Assembly: GCF_001307155.1 (NCBI RefSeq)
Contig: NZ_CP012830.1
Span: 992,001-1,056,000 of the forward strand
Direction: 5' to 3'
Source of the DNA: Pseudomonas fluorescens
Lineage (GTDB): Bacteria > Pseudomonadota > Gammaproteobacteria > Pseudomonadales > Pseudomonadaceae
Length of the DNA: 64,000 nt
Position numbers and translations under genes: made by a program. Below the pieces are notes generated by a model, which had not been told where the DNA came from, did not search any database, and saw only the letters and a list, made by a program, of their open reading frames with translations. Below are positions 33,139-42,588 of the stretch, in pieces; positions within the stretch are counted from its first letter, which is position 1, and each line of letters begins with the position of its first letter.

Positions 33139-34590
33139 ATGATTCCAGTGATCTTGTCAGGTGGTAGCGGCTCACGTCTTTGGCCGCTTTCGCGCAAACA
33201 GTTCCCCAAGCAATTTCTCGCCCTGACCGGGGAACAAACGCTGTTCCAGCAAACCCTCGAACGCCTGGTGTTCGAAGGCATGGACAGCCCCATCGTGGTC
33301 TGCAACAAGGACCACCGCTTCATCGTCAACGAGCAGTTGAGCAACCGCAAACTGGAAGCCCAGCGCATCCTCATGGAACCCTTCGGCCGTAACACCGCAC
33401 CTGCGGTGGCCATGACCGCGATGATGCTGGTCAATGAAGGTCGTGACGAACTGATGCTGGTGTTGCCGGCCGACCACGTACTGGAAGACCAGAAAGCCCT
33501 GCAACGCGCCTTGGCCCTGGCTACTGTAGCCGCCGAGCGCGGCGAAATGGTGCTGTTCGGCGTACCGGCAACCAAACCGGAAACCGGTTACGGCTATATC
33601 AAGTCCGCCAACGATGCGTTGCTGCCCGAAGGCGTCAGCCGGGTCTCGCACTTCGTCGAAAAACCCGACGTGAAACGCGCCACCGAGTTCGTCGAAGCCG
33701 GCGGTTATTTCTGGAACAGCGGCATGTTCCTGTTCCGCGCAAGCCGCTTCCTCGAAGAGCTGAAAAAACACGACCCGGACATCTACGACACCTGCCTGCT
33801 GACCCTGGAACGTAGCGAACAGGACGCCGACACCATCACCTTCGACGAAGCCACCTTCGCCTGCTGCCCGGACAACTCCATCGACTACGCGGTCATGGAA
33901 AAAACCCGACGCGCCTGCGTAGTGCCGCTGTCCGCTGGCTGGAGCGATGTCGGTTGCTGGTCGTCGCTGTGGGACGTGCATGAAAAAGACGCCAACGGCA
34001 ACGTCACTAAAGGCGACGTGGTGATCCAGGACAGCCGCAACTGCATGATCCACGGCAACGGCAAACTGGTGTCGGTGATTGGCCTTGAGAACATCGTGGT
34101 GGTCGAAACCAAGGACGCCATGATGATCGCCCACAAGGACAAGGTCCAAGGCGTCAAGCAGATGGTCAACACCCTCAACGAACAGGGTCGCAGCGAAACC
34201 CAGAACCACTGCGAGGTCTACCGTCCGTGGGGTTCCTACGATTCGGTGGACATGGGCGGGCGTTTCCAGGTCAAGCACATCTCGGTCAAGCCGGGCGCCT
34301 GCCTGTCATTGCAGATGCACCACCACCGCGCCGAACACTGGATCGTGGTCAGCGGCACCGCCGAAGTGACCTGCGACGAAAACGTGTTCCTGCTCTGTGA
34401 AAACCAGTCGACCTACATCCCGATCGCCTCGGTCCATCGCCTGCGCAACCCGGGCAAGATCCCGCTGGAAATCATCGAAGTGCAATCGGGCAGCTATCTG
34501 GGCGAAGACGATATCGAGCGCTTTGAAGATATCTACGGTCGCTCTACCCCGATTGAACGTGGTGTGTCGGTGAAAACCATCGCCCAGTGA
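33139..34590 (+). CDS. algA: Bifunctional mannose-6-phosphate isomerase / mannose-1-phosphate guanylyltransferase AlgA
   Basis: The 483-aa protein has the nucleotidyltransferase signature GGSGSRLWPLSRK at residues 8-20 and FVEKPD near 173, and a C-terminal cupin isomerase domain with LQMHHHRAEHWIVVSG. It makes mannose-6-phosphate from fructose-6-phosphate and GDP-mannose from mannose-1-phosphate, at both ends of the AlgC step. It is the last gene of the alginate operon and is followed by a terminator. Confidence 0.97.
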   Translation: MIPVILSGGSGSRLWPLSRKQFPKQFLALTGEQTLFQQTLERLVFEGMDSPIVVCNKDHRFIVNEQLSNRKLEAQRILMEPFGRNTAPAVAMTAMMLVNEGRDELMLVLPADHVLEDQKALQRALALATVAAERGEMVLFGVPATKPETGYGYIKSANDALLPEGVSRVSHFVEKPDVKRATEFVEAGGYFWNSGMFLFRASRFLEELKKHDPDIYDTCLLTLERSEQDADTITFDEATFACCPDNSIDYAVMEKTRRACVVPLSAGWSDVGCWSSLWDVHEKDANGNVTKGDVVIQDSRNCMIHGNGKLVSVIGLENIVVVETKDAMMIAHKDKVQGVKQMVNTLNEQGRSETQNHCEVYRPWGSYDSVDMGGRFQVKHISVKPGACLSLQMHHHRAEHWIVVSGTAEVTCDENVFLLCENQSTYIPIASVHRLRNPGKIPLEIIEVQSGSYLGEDDIERFEDIYGRSTPIERGVSVKTIAQ

Positions 34591-34608
34591 TTGATCGGTA
34601 AAACAAGT

Positions 34609-34666
34609 AGCCTCCGTCCAGCCGACTGCGCGCCCTATCCGCAGTGGGTTGGGTGGGGGCTTTTTC
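34609..34666 (+). terminator. Terminator at the end of the alginate operon
   Basis: AGCC (34609) pairs with GGCT (34658-34661), and an inner stem of about 13 bp (CCAGCCGACTGCG with CGCAGTGGGTTGG) encloses a loop of about 9 nt; TTTTT follows. It lies between algA and the convergent tccC gene. Confidence 0.75.
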
Positions 34667-34701
34667 CAAAATATTGATTACCTCTTCCCCAATGGCAACT
34701 T

Positions 34702-37458
34702 TCAATTGGACGAGGAAGCGCCGCCCAACGTACTTTTTGGCTTGTAGCGACTCCACCCTGTCCGATCTGTCCGCCAAGGTGCATCCACAAGTTTGTTATT
34801 TTGATAAAACAGTACTTTATCTACCAATTTCTCGCGATTGCGAAAAAGATAACGCAACTCTGACGAGGTTGCAGATCGCCGGGTCTTCATCACAACTTGA
34901 TCCATGTCCAAATCGTCAAGCGTGAAATGAATAACATCCGTGCGCCCTGAGCTCAGTATTGTTGACAAGCCTGCTTTACTGGCTCGACTAATTAATTTAT
35001 GACCAAATTTATCATCAGCATCAACATACTTTTCAAACGTCTTACGTACAGAGTAGTGACCATTCGCAAGCTCGGCCGCGTAACTTTCTGAAAATTGTCT
35101 GTTTGCACTGGTCGATCTCCATCCGCCATACCTTGCCTTTATATTCGCGTAATATTGCTCTTCCATCCTGAAGACCAGCGTGGCAATCGAGCTATATTGC
35201 CCCGCCCAAAACTGCTTACTACTATCAACTTTCGCCCCTGCCTGAGAATATAAGCCCATGAGCCTGGTCGCGCCCCGAATAGAGCTATAACTATCACGTT
35301 TAGAATTCAGTCCTTCTTCCAGTTTCGCAATTTCATTCCCTTCAAGATACTTCGCCAAATAATCACCGCGTTTGCTCAACACTGCCCACCAGCTCAAGTA
35401 CCCCTTATCCAGAACATTTGCCAAGCCAAAAATCAGGTCACCCTGCTCAGGCTTAAATAAATCTTTGAAGTTACTTTGCCTACCATCGACATCTTTGAGG
35501 TTGACTGGATTGTTTCGAACTATGCGATAGAGATTCAGGCCGTCAACTGCTCCCGCCGGATCCGGATTCAACCACCGCTGCCACCAAGATATGTAATACC
35601 GAAACCCATAATAATAAAGCCCCGTCGCATCCCGCTCTTTCCCCGAATAGCGCACCGTTTTATAACTCTCCCCTCGTCCGGCACACCACGCGGTCGTACC
35701 AAACGGGTGATAACGCTCCTGGCTGATCACTTCACCCGCGCCGTCGAGCTCCAGGGTGCAGGAGCCCAGGTAATCATTCAGGCTGTAACGGTATTGATCG
35801 TTGGCGCTGTCCTTGGGTAGCGCTGGTTCCCAGTGCAACACCCGCACGCTGCTGCGCCCGGCCTGGACGCTGATCACCTGCAGCACTTCGCCGGTACCGC
35901 TGTGGCTGCGGAGTTCCAGACCCAGCAGATAACGGACTTCAACGATCAGCGTCCGGGCATGGGTGTGCGTCGAGCGCACTTTGCGCACGCGCATGCCGTC
36001 GGAGCCGTAGACATAGCATTCGCTATCGTCGTCTCCGAGATCGCGCTCTACCGGTCGCACTTCGCGCAACTGGTTGCGCAGGTCCCAACTCAACGACTGC
36101 CCCGGTTGCAGGTTGAGCAAATTGCCGTTGCCGTCGAAACCGTGGCGAAAGTCCTCCTCGCCCGGTTCCACACCTTCGAGCACCGGTAAACAACGGTTGC
36201 TGTGCGCTGCAGCGACCAGGCGATGGCCGTGGTTCTGCGGGCCGACGTGGGTCAGTTCCAACAAGTTGTTGCCGGCGTCGTAGCGATAGGTCTGGCGGTA
36301 ATGGCCCACCGCGGCGGGATCGTCAAAGGTCGAAAACTGCGGACCGCGGTTGGCAGCCCCCGCCTCCCAGCCGGTGGCTGCGATCAACTGATAAAGGCTG
36401 TCGTAGTCATACCAACTGATCGGCTCAATGCACTGGTTGGCGAAAAAGCGAATCGGCAGCGCCGCATCTTCGATGCTCAGCACATTGCCCGCCGGGTCGT
36501 AGGCATAGCGCAGGTCTTGCAGCGTGGCGTTACCGCGTATGGCCTGAAGCCGGATCAAACGACCGTCTTCACGGTCGTAATCGAGCGTGGTGAGCACGCC
36601 ATTGCCGGCGAATTCCCGCTCGGTCTGGCCGTGGGCGTTGTACTGGATGGCGCTGACCAGGGGGGTTGGCGCGCTGTCTTTCGCCAGTTGCAAGCGAACT
36701 TCGCGCAACTGGCCGGCGACGGTCTGGCTGAAAAACTGCCGGTTGCCTTTGGCATCGGTCTGTTCGAACGCCTCGCCCAACGCATTGAAGCGCGAGCGGG
36801 TGGTCGCACCCGCCACCGATTCCAGCAGCTTCTCACGATCTGCCACAAGCTCGGGCCAGTCAGGGGGCTCCAGCTCTCGCAGAAAATCCCGCGTCTGCTC
36901 CAGCAGCCCGCCGCTCACGCCAAACTCCGCGAACAACAACCGACCCGCCGGATCATCGTGACGAATCAGTTGCCCGCACTGGTTGTATGCGGCGGCTGTC
37001 GGATCAGCGCCGCCATAGCCGTAACGTTCCGAACACAACGGCTCATCCTCAACCGCCTGTTCAAACACCGTCAGCGGGCGCAACTGATCGTCATACTCTG
37101 TCCAGCGCTGGCTTCCGCAACCATCCCAACCCTGCACCGGTTGATCTGCCTCACCAAACAAACTGACCCGCAGTCCGACATCGACGCTGATCGTGCACAG
37201 CACCTTGCCGGACAGGGAATAAATCGTGATCAGGTTGGCGGGGGCTGAAGCATCCGACACCAATCGCGGATCCCGCAGCTCAATCGCTCGCCCGGCAGGG
37301 TCATAAGTGGTGTGGTTGATGCGCGCTTCGACGGGTTCTGCGAGGGTACTGCGGCAGTAGCCGACTGAACGCAGCGTCAAACCACTCTGGCCGGTAACAA
37401 CCAGCGTCGGGGTGTGGCTGTGTACGGTGAGCGCCTGAACCGGCATGGCTATCGTCAT
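34702..37458 (-). CDS. tccC: Tc toxin C subunit (TccC-like RHS protein) with variable C-terminal toxin, copy 1
   Basis: The 918-aa protein consists of about 660 residues of RHS/YD repeats ending in the RHS-associated core (GLYYYGFRYY, GLNLYRIVRNNPVNLKDVDG), then an unrelated C-terminal domain of about 260 residues. In Tc toxins the TcC RHS part forms a shell with TcB, autocleaves after the core, and releases the C-terminal effector for injection through TcA. I cannot identify the effector; its most distinctive stretch includes HFTLDDLDMDQVV and ATSSELRYLFRNREKLVDKV. The effector-coding part (about 34702-35480) is clearly more AT-rich than the core. The ATG at 37458 has AAGG directly adjacent, so the ATG four codons later is also possible. 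Confidence 0.88.
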   Translation of the reverse strand: MTIAMPVQALTVHSHTPTLVVTGQSGLTLRSVGYCRSTLAEPVEARINHTTYDPAGRAIELRDPRLVSDASAPANLITIYSLSGKVLCTISVDVGLRVSLFGEADQPVQGWDGCGSQRWTEYDDQLRPLTVFEQAVEDEPLCSERYGYGGADPTAAAYNQCGQLIRHDDPAGRLLFAEFGVSGGLLEQTRDFLRELEPPDWPELVADREKLLESVAGATTRSRFNALGEAFEQTDAKGNRQFFSQTVAGQLREVRLQLAKDSAPTPLVSAIQYNAHGQTEREFAGNGVLTTLDYDREDGRLIRLQAIRGNATLQDLRYAYDPAGNVLSIEDAALPIRFFANQCIEPISWYDYDSLYQLIAATGWEAGAANRGPQFSTFDDPAAVGHYRQTYRYDAGNNLLELTHVGPQNHGHRLVAAAHSNRCLPVLEGVEPGEEDFRHGFDGNGNLLNLQPGQSLSWDLRNQLREVRPVERDLGDDDSECYVYGSDGMRVRKVRSTHTHARTLIVEVRYLLGLELRSHSGTGEVLQVISVQAGRSSVRVLHWEPALPKDSANDQYRYSLNDYLGSCTLELDGAGEVISQERYHPFGTTAWCAGRGESYKTVRYSGKERDATGLYYYGFRYYISWWQRWLNPDPAGAVDGLNLYRIVRNNPVNLKDVDGRQSNFKDLFKPEQGDLIFGLANVLDKGYLSWWAVLSKRGDYLAKYLEGNEIAKLEEGLNSKRDSYSSIRGATRLMGLYSQAGAKVDSSKQFWAGQYSSIATLVFRMEEQYYANIKARYGGWRSTSANRQFSESYAAELANGHYSVRKTFEKYVDADDKFGHKLISRASKAGLSTILSSGRTDVIHFTLDDLDMDQVVMKTRRSATSSELRYLFRNREKLVDKVLFYQNNKLVDAPWRTDRTGWSRYKPKSTLGGASSSN

Positions 37459-37503
37459 CCTTGGGCTTTACGACAGCTAATGCTGAAAAACTGCGTTTGG
37501 CTA

Positions 37504-37519
37504 CTGTCAGAAATTACAG
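37504..37519. promoter_or_regulatory. CTGT-N8-ACAG element upstream of tccC copy 1
   Basis: CTGTCAGAAATTACAG, followed by GTTGG, lies 45 bp upstream of the tccC start in the 123-bp gap after the NEL-effector gene. It matches elements at 50413-50428 and 51080-51095. The pattern equals the core of a LexA box, but similarity beyond the core suggests a shared Tc-specific site. Confidence 0.5.
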
Positions 37520-37581
37520 GTTGGATCAACGGCACTGATCGATGACTGAACAAGAAGCCCTCTTCCAGCCGACTGTGGCCC

Positions 37582-40500
37582 CTATCGGGACGAGTCCATT
37601 TCGCCTACCGATACCTTCTCCGCGCGTTGCAGCCTGACTCTATCCATCGCTTCTTGAGTCAGTTGTTTGAGCAACGCATTTCTGTTCTCAACAATAGCGT
37701 TGAAGTCTCTGTCAAAGTCCTCGGTTTTCATCTCCTGGCCGGTAAACACTTCACCATCGGTTTTATCGAGTTGCGCGGTGAGAACTTTCAACGTTTCCTT
37801 CAACGTGTGCCTTTCTTCAAACGGTAAATTCCTGACGTGCACCCATCGCTTTTGCACTGTCTGCAATTCGATGAGCCAATTGATTTGACGTCCAAAGTCT
37901 TTAAATAAGCGTCGATTCGCGCCTGTGATATGTCGCACCCAAAAGTCCTGGTCGATGATCGAGTCCCTCAGCAAATCACCTTGCTCGAGTGCTAATACTC
38001 TCTCATAGGCCGATTCGATCATGGCAGGCGTGACACTCGCTATCTCCCGGAAATTCATACCCCGCGATTGCCATGGCAAGTCCAGCCGATCCGCCAAGTC
38101 TGTCATGTACGCCAGATGTACTTCCACTTCATCAATGGTTCCGGTTACGTTGCCTTCACCATCTTCGGTTCTGAAAGTCTCGCCGTTGGCTTCTCGCTCG
38201 CGGACAGTGCTACGGGCAATTTTGCTCAAATCATTGAGCCGGGATTTGCCTTTCGCTATTTCCAGCAGCTCGGCCTCGACCAGATCTTTATTGGCCAGGG
38301 CATAGGCTTCATGGATCAGCACTTCGACACCCATACTATTGAACAGCTGTGCCCCGGCATCGACACACGTGGTGGGAGCCGTAGCCATTTCAAAGAGTTT
38401 CTCTCGCAGTGGGGTGTCGTCGACGGCAGCATCCAGCATTCGCCAAACCTTTTGGGTGAGGTCTTTCTTGAAGGTCGAGGTGTAATCGACAGATTCAGTC
38501 AGTTTGCGGATTTCATTGAAAAAAGGCTCGGAGCCAAGCTCATCTTCCAGCGCGTCCCAGTTTTTTTGTTTCTGCGCTCTTTGCTCGGAGGGCAAGTCGT
38601 CGAGCCAATAATGGCTATCGAGCTCTCCACGGGACGGATAAGAACGCGACGGATCCAAACCGACAGACTCGATATAGGCTTCAATGTGCTGAATATTTTC
38701 CGCTGAAAGCTGATCACGGCTGAGTAATGTACGTGCCAGAATCTCTGCTCGCGGGGAGCCTGGAGCCACCTCGGGTATTGTCGAGAGTCGATTGTTTTGA
38801 AGATCGAGATAGAAATTACGCGGGCGGGGTTGGCCAAAGACTCCGACGGGCCAGGTCTCGATGCCGGTATTTCCCAAATACAGTCCTTGCAGACGGGGCA
38901 TACGGCTGACATCGGGAACGTGCCCAAGTGGGTTGTTCATGAGTGCCAGTCGCTCCAGATGGATCAACTCTCTTAGTTGCGCCACCGCCTGTGGGGTCAA
39001 CGCGATCTGGTTATTGCTCAGCGCCAACCCTCTAAGGTGGGGCATATCAAAGATTGCCGGCGGGATGGTAGTCAGGTGGTTGTTGCGCAGAAGGAGGCTT
39101 CGGAGCGCGGGGAATTTTTTCAGGAAGTGTGCTTCCGAGGCACTGAACCCGGTATTGGATAAATCAAGCAAAGCGACATGACTGAAGTCCGCCTTCAGTT
39201 CGGGCAGGCTCCTCAGGATTGTATTCAAGGGTAGATCCTGCAGAACAAGGTGATGACCGAGCCAGTTGCCCTCATCGTCAGCAAGTACGTCTGTTGCCCT
39301 CTGCCAACAAAGCTTGAGGGCTCGGGCAAACGTCTGCCTACCGGTGCTTTCATTGCGAGCTTCGACAGTCCCTGTCCGAGCCTCGGTGGACGATTGCAGC
39401 CAGGCGCTCAAGTCGTTGATCAACTCTTCAAACTCAAGCTCCAATCTGTTCAAGGTTTGGTGCGCTTGCTCTTGAGTACCTGACGACCGAGCAAAGGCTG
39501 TGATTTCATCAGTAGAAAAAGTGGGGTAAAGCTGCTGGACCCTGTCTTCCAGCGACTGCGTTGCTCCCCGGGTAGGTTGACGAATTCTGCTGTATCCGGG
39601 ACCTTGAAGCAGCCGCATCGTTTCCCGCTCGGATGTCTTGCGCAGGGGAGGCTCTGCGAGAACGGCCCTGAGTTCGCTGCGGGGCAACGGTTTGAGTGTC
39701 AGGGTCTGGCGCAATGTTTGTCCCTGGCCGATGTTGTAACCCAGGGCATTGCGCTCGGTGTCAGGGAGTGCGCGCAGAATCGATTCGAAGAGGTCGCTGG
39801 CGCCATTCAGGTGGTGGCCTTGCGCGTCGCGAGCCTCGTACCGGCCATCCGCTCTCCAGATTAATACTTTGTGTTCGGGGGCGTTGGGGGCACCAATACT
39901 GCTGCGCAATGCTCCGTTGAATGAGTGTTCACGGATATCGATTCGCACATTCCCTGACCAGCCCGGTTGAAGCCTGAGGGTATTGAAGACCATCGTTTCG
40001 GTGTCCGCAGAAGCGAGTTCACTCAGATACAACCCTTCATAGACACGAGAAATACGCGTTTCAAACTGGAGCTCTCGCAACACTTGCTTCAAGCGTAATG
40101 GCACCTTTGCTTTGGCGGTCATCTGTTGCAGCTCCGTGGTGCTGGCACAGCTCAGGACTTTCTGTGCGGTGCTAGTCGCAAGATCCGGGAAGTCGTTCTG
40201 CAGCAACTGCACCCGGGCGTCGTTAGAGCGTTGTTGGTTGTCATACAGCCTCTTGAATCTTTCCTGGAGTCCCTCTTCTAGCGGTTCCCGTGGAGTGTTC
40301 GCCAGTTCCTTATTCGCCTCGTTATAGAATTTAAAGCGCTGAATCGTATCGTTCAGCAGGTCCGCTGGGGACTCCAGGTCGACATGCAGTCTGCGCAGTG
40401 CTCCTTCATCGATGCCGCTCACGAGCCGGATATGTTCAAGTTCGGCATCAGTGAACTCGTCTACAGTGTGGCCGAGGCGACGCATCAGGATCGTTCCTTG

Positions 40501-42387
40501 CCATGTACGCGGCTGTTCAGCTTCATGAACCCAGGCTCCCTTGTCATTGTGCTTGAGCCGTGGTCGGTAAGCCTCGGGTCTGGAGGAATGGAGGATGCGG
40601 AACTGGTTGGTGTCAGGGTCTTTTGTCACGCCATAGTGTTTGCCGCCGAGTCGCAAAACATCCTGGCCCTCATGCCCATGCACCCCCTGCTCGTTCGGTT
40701 GCGAGCCTTTGGGCAGCGGCACCTTGTGTTCGTAGGGTGCGAGATCCGGTTTCCAGAGGCGAGTACCGCCGTCGGTTTTCTGGATGACTATCAGACTGTC
40801 GACGAAGGCTGAGGGTTTGACCGACAGGGCCGTGCTCACGAATTGCCCGCCCGCCGCCAACACCCCCAGTTGTACAACACTCTCGACCACCCCCATGAGG
40901 TGCTCGAACGCCTCGGTTGTCTCACCCTCTGCCCAATCGATAATCCCTTCGAAGGTCTGGTCGAGCAGTTGATAAGCCGTATAGGCCAGCATCAGTTCGC
41001 CCAGAAATGGCACAAAAGGGATAGCAACAAAGGCTGCGATGTTGAGGATTGTCGACGCCACGCTCAGCAATCTGTCGAGGCGGTCCCAACGGGTTTTCCG
41101 GTCTTCATCGTCAGTGGGGACAGCAATGACCCGTGCGTCATTGAGGATCTTGTTGAGTTTCTCCTGGAAGAGAAACGCCCAGAGTTCGTCCCGGATGACG
41201 GTGGTGTCCAGTCGCAGGTGGGGCCGCTCGACCGATGTTTCTCGCCAGGTCGGTCGAGGGTCCAGAGATGCGGGTGGATGCCACATGATCCGGGTGAGCT
41301 GATCGTTGAGTTTGCTGAAGAAATCCCCTCGCTGTTCGTGGGCCACGAAGCGGCTGAAAAATTGTTGATAGATCGGCGAGCGCATTTGACGGGTCAGTTC
41401 GAGCAGGAAGGCACCTGAATCGGGGTATTCCTTGACAGGATGTTCAGGGTCGTCGGGAACATAGGCGATCACTCTGTGGGCCCCTTGACGATGTGCAAGC
41501 ATCGGAACGATGAGCACAATTCCGGTTAACGGGGTGTCCAGCATCGTTAACGTATGAGGCAGCAGAGTTTGCCCCTCAAGGACCAGCCCCTTGTGGCCAT
41601 CGATTAGACCGATCAACTGGCGATGGGCTTTTGCGGTGATGTCTTTTTCCAGCAAGGCCAGGTGCGCAGCGGCGTTGAACGCGGCTTTTTGGCTATCGAT
41701 GACGTTTAACTGCAATACAGCCTTGGCGAGACCGTCGCCGGGCAACAAGAACGATTCGAGATGTTTTTTGTACTGAGCGCCGATGTCCAGTGTTCGACAC
41801 AGTGCGATGAATTCGTGGACCTTGATCCTGTGGCACAGGGGCAGGATATCGAATTGTCCTGAGGGAGAAGGCTCGGTAATAAAGCACGAGTCAGGCTCAT
41901 ACGCTTGCGGTTGGGTTTCAAAGGCTTCGAAGTTATGCAACGCCGCCGCAAGTAAAGAGACGGTTCTGGTCCGGGCGGCGCCGGTCTTGATGGGAAACCA
42001 GGGGATAGTCGAAGGGATGTAAAGCCGCAAGTAGGTTTTCTTGACATCCAGTTCGAGCCCATAGTGATTTTTTAATGCGGTTTTTAATAAGGGTTCGGCG
42101 AAGCTGTTGATGTCCTGAAGTGTCTCAAACATCCGGTCCAGTTTATTTTGGGACTTCCAGCTCTCTTCAACAGCTTTCTTTAATGAGCTGCGCTGAGTGA
42201 AGGGGGCTGCCTTGTATTCGTCAGCGATGATGAATTGGCTGTTATTTAAGGAGTCGCGTTTCTCCATTGAGGCGCTGGAAAGCCATTCTGGAATAGAGCT
42301 TATAATGAGACCAAGGTGAGTGTTTTTGTTGTTGATTGTATGAGAAAACATATGGGGGGTTGCGAGATGAATGTAGGCGTCTGACAT
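37582..42387 (-). CDS. Large LRR protein with NEL-type E3 ubiquitin ligase domain (DUF6543-like N-terminus)
   Basis: The protein is about 1601 aa. The N-terminal ~1000 residues resemble the DUF6543 region of large Pseudomonas toxins and include a hydrophobic stretch (TILNIAAFVAIPFVPFLGEL). Leucine-rich repeats follow at about 1065-1210 (LRSLLLRNNHLTTIPPAIF, LRGLALSNNQIALTPQAV). The C-terminus is a NEL domain with the catalytic Cys-x-Asp motif TTCVDAGAQL, Cys1341 (codon at 38365-38367). IpaH/SspH/SlrP-type NEL enzymes ubiquitinate host proteins, so a eukaryotic target is inferred. The start is uncertain: GGGAGG at 42429-42434 overlaps a GTG at 42429, whereas the first in-frame ATG is 42387. 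The gene lies between two tccC genes. Confidence 0.82.
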   Translation of the reverse strand: MSDAYIHLATPHMFSHTINNKNTHLGLIISSIPEWLSSASMEKRDSLNNSQFIIADEYKAAPFTQRSSLKKAVEESWKSQNKLDRMFETLQDINSFAEPLLKTALKNHYGLELDVKKTYLRLYIPSTIPWFPIKTGAARTRTVSLLAAALHNFEAFETQPQAYEPDSCFITEPSPSGQFDILPLCHRIKVHEFIALCRTLDIGAQYKKHLESFLLPGDGLAKAVLQLNVIDSQKAAFNAAAHLALLEKDITAKAHRQLIGLIDGHKGLVLEGQTLLPHTLTMLDTPLTGIVLIVPMLAHRQGAHRVIAYVPDDPEHPVKEYPDSGAFLLELTRQMRSPIYQQFFSRFVAHEQRGDFFSKLNDQLTRIMWHPPASLDPRPTWRETSVERPHLRLDTTVIRDELWAFLFQEKLNKILNDARVIAVPTDDEDRKTRWDRLDRLLSVASTILNIAAFVAIPFVPFLGELMLAYTAYQLLDQTFEGIIDWAEGETTEAFEHLMGVVESVVQLGVLAAGGQFVSTALSVKPSAFVDSLIVIQKTDGGTRLWKPDLAPYEHKVPLPKGSQPNEQGVHGHEGQDVLRLGGKHYGVTKDPDTNQFRILHSSRPEAYRPRLKHNDKGAWVHEAEQPRTWQGTILMRRLGHTVDEFTDAELEHIRLVSGIDEGALRRLHVDLESPADLLNDTIQRFKFYNEANKELANTPREPLEEGLQERFKRLYDNQQRSNDARVQLLQNDFPDLATSTAQKVLSCASTTELQQMTAKAKVPLRLKQVLRELQFETRISRVYEGLYLSELASADTETMVFNTLRLQPGWSGNVRIDIREHSFNGALRSSIGAPNAPEHKVLIWRADGRYEARDAQGHHLNGASDLFESILRALPDTERNALGYNIGQGQTLRQTLTLKPLPRSELRAVLAEPPLRKTSERETMRLLQGPGYSRIRQPTRGATQSLEDRVQQLYPTFSTDEITAFARSSGTQEQAHQTLNRLELEFEELINDLSAWLQSSTEARTGTVEARNESTGRQTFARALKLCWQRATDVLADDEGNWLGHHLVLQDLPLNTILRSLPELKADFSHVALLDLSNTGFSASEAHFLKKFPALRSLLLRNNHLTTIPPAIFDMPHLRGLALSNNQIALTPQAVAQLRELIHLERLALMNNPLGHVPDVSRMPRLQGLYLGNTGIETWPVGVFGQPRPRNFYLDLQNNRLSTIPEVAPGSPRAEILARTLLSRDQLSAENIQHIEAYIESVGLDPSRSYPSRGELDSHYWLDDLPSEQRAQKQKNWDALEDELGSEPFFNEIRKLTESVDYTSTFKKDLTQKVWRMLDAAVDDTPLREKLFEMATAPTTCVDAGAQLFNSMGVEVLIHEAYALANKDLVEAELLEIAKGKSRLNDLSKIARSTVREREANGETFRTEDGEGNVTGTIDEVEVHLAYMTDLADRLDLPWQSRGMNFREIASVTPAMIESAYERVLALEQGDLLRDSIIDQDFWVRHITGANRRLFKDFGRQINWLIELQTVQKRWVHVRNLPFEERHTLKETLKVLTAQLDKTDGEVFTGQEMKTEDFDRDFNAIVENRNALLKQLTQEAMDRVRLQRAEKVSVGEMDSSR

Positions 42388-42441
42388 TGGAGAGGCATCA
42401 TTTATGTATGGATGCCTTACGCTATACACCTCCCGAAAATA

Positions 42442-42465
42442 AAGGCGGTAACTATATACCGCCTT
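42442..42465 (-). terminator. Terminator/attenuator between tccC copy 2 and the NEL-effector gene
   Basis: A 9-bp perfect stem (42442-42450 with 42457-42465, 6-nt loop) is followed on the minus strand by TTATTTTC and then, within 8 nt, by the strong GGGAGG site of the next gene. It should end most transcripts from the TcB-TccC operon and limit read-through into the effector. Confidence 0.65.
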
Positions 42466-42549
42466 AGATGGAGAAGTGTTCGCAAGTAATATGTCGACCA
42501 GTGCCTACTCGATGCGGGACAGTACGCTTGATAGCATCAGGATATGGAC

Positions 42550-42584
42550 GCAACGGGGACTCGGTATACCCCGCCGTTTTTTTT
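42550..42584 (+). terminator. Terminator-like hairpin downstream of tccC copy 2 (plus orientation)
   Basis: ACGGGG and CCCCGCCGT flank ACTCGGTATA and are followed by a run of eight T on the plus strand. No plus-strand gene ends here, so it would only block antisense transcription into tccC. Orientation makes its role doubtful. Confidence 0.3.
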
Positions 42585-42588
42585 GTTT

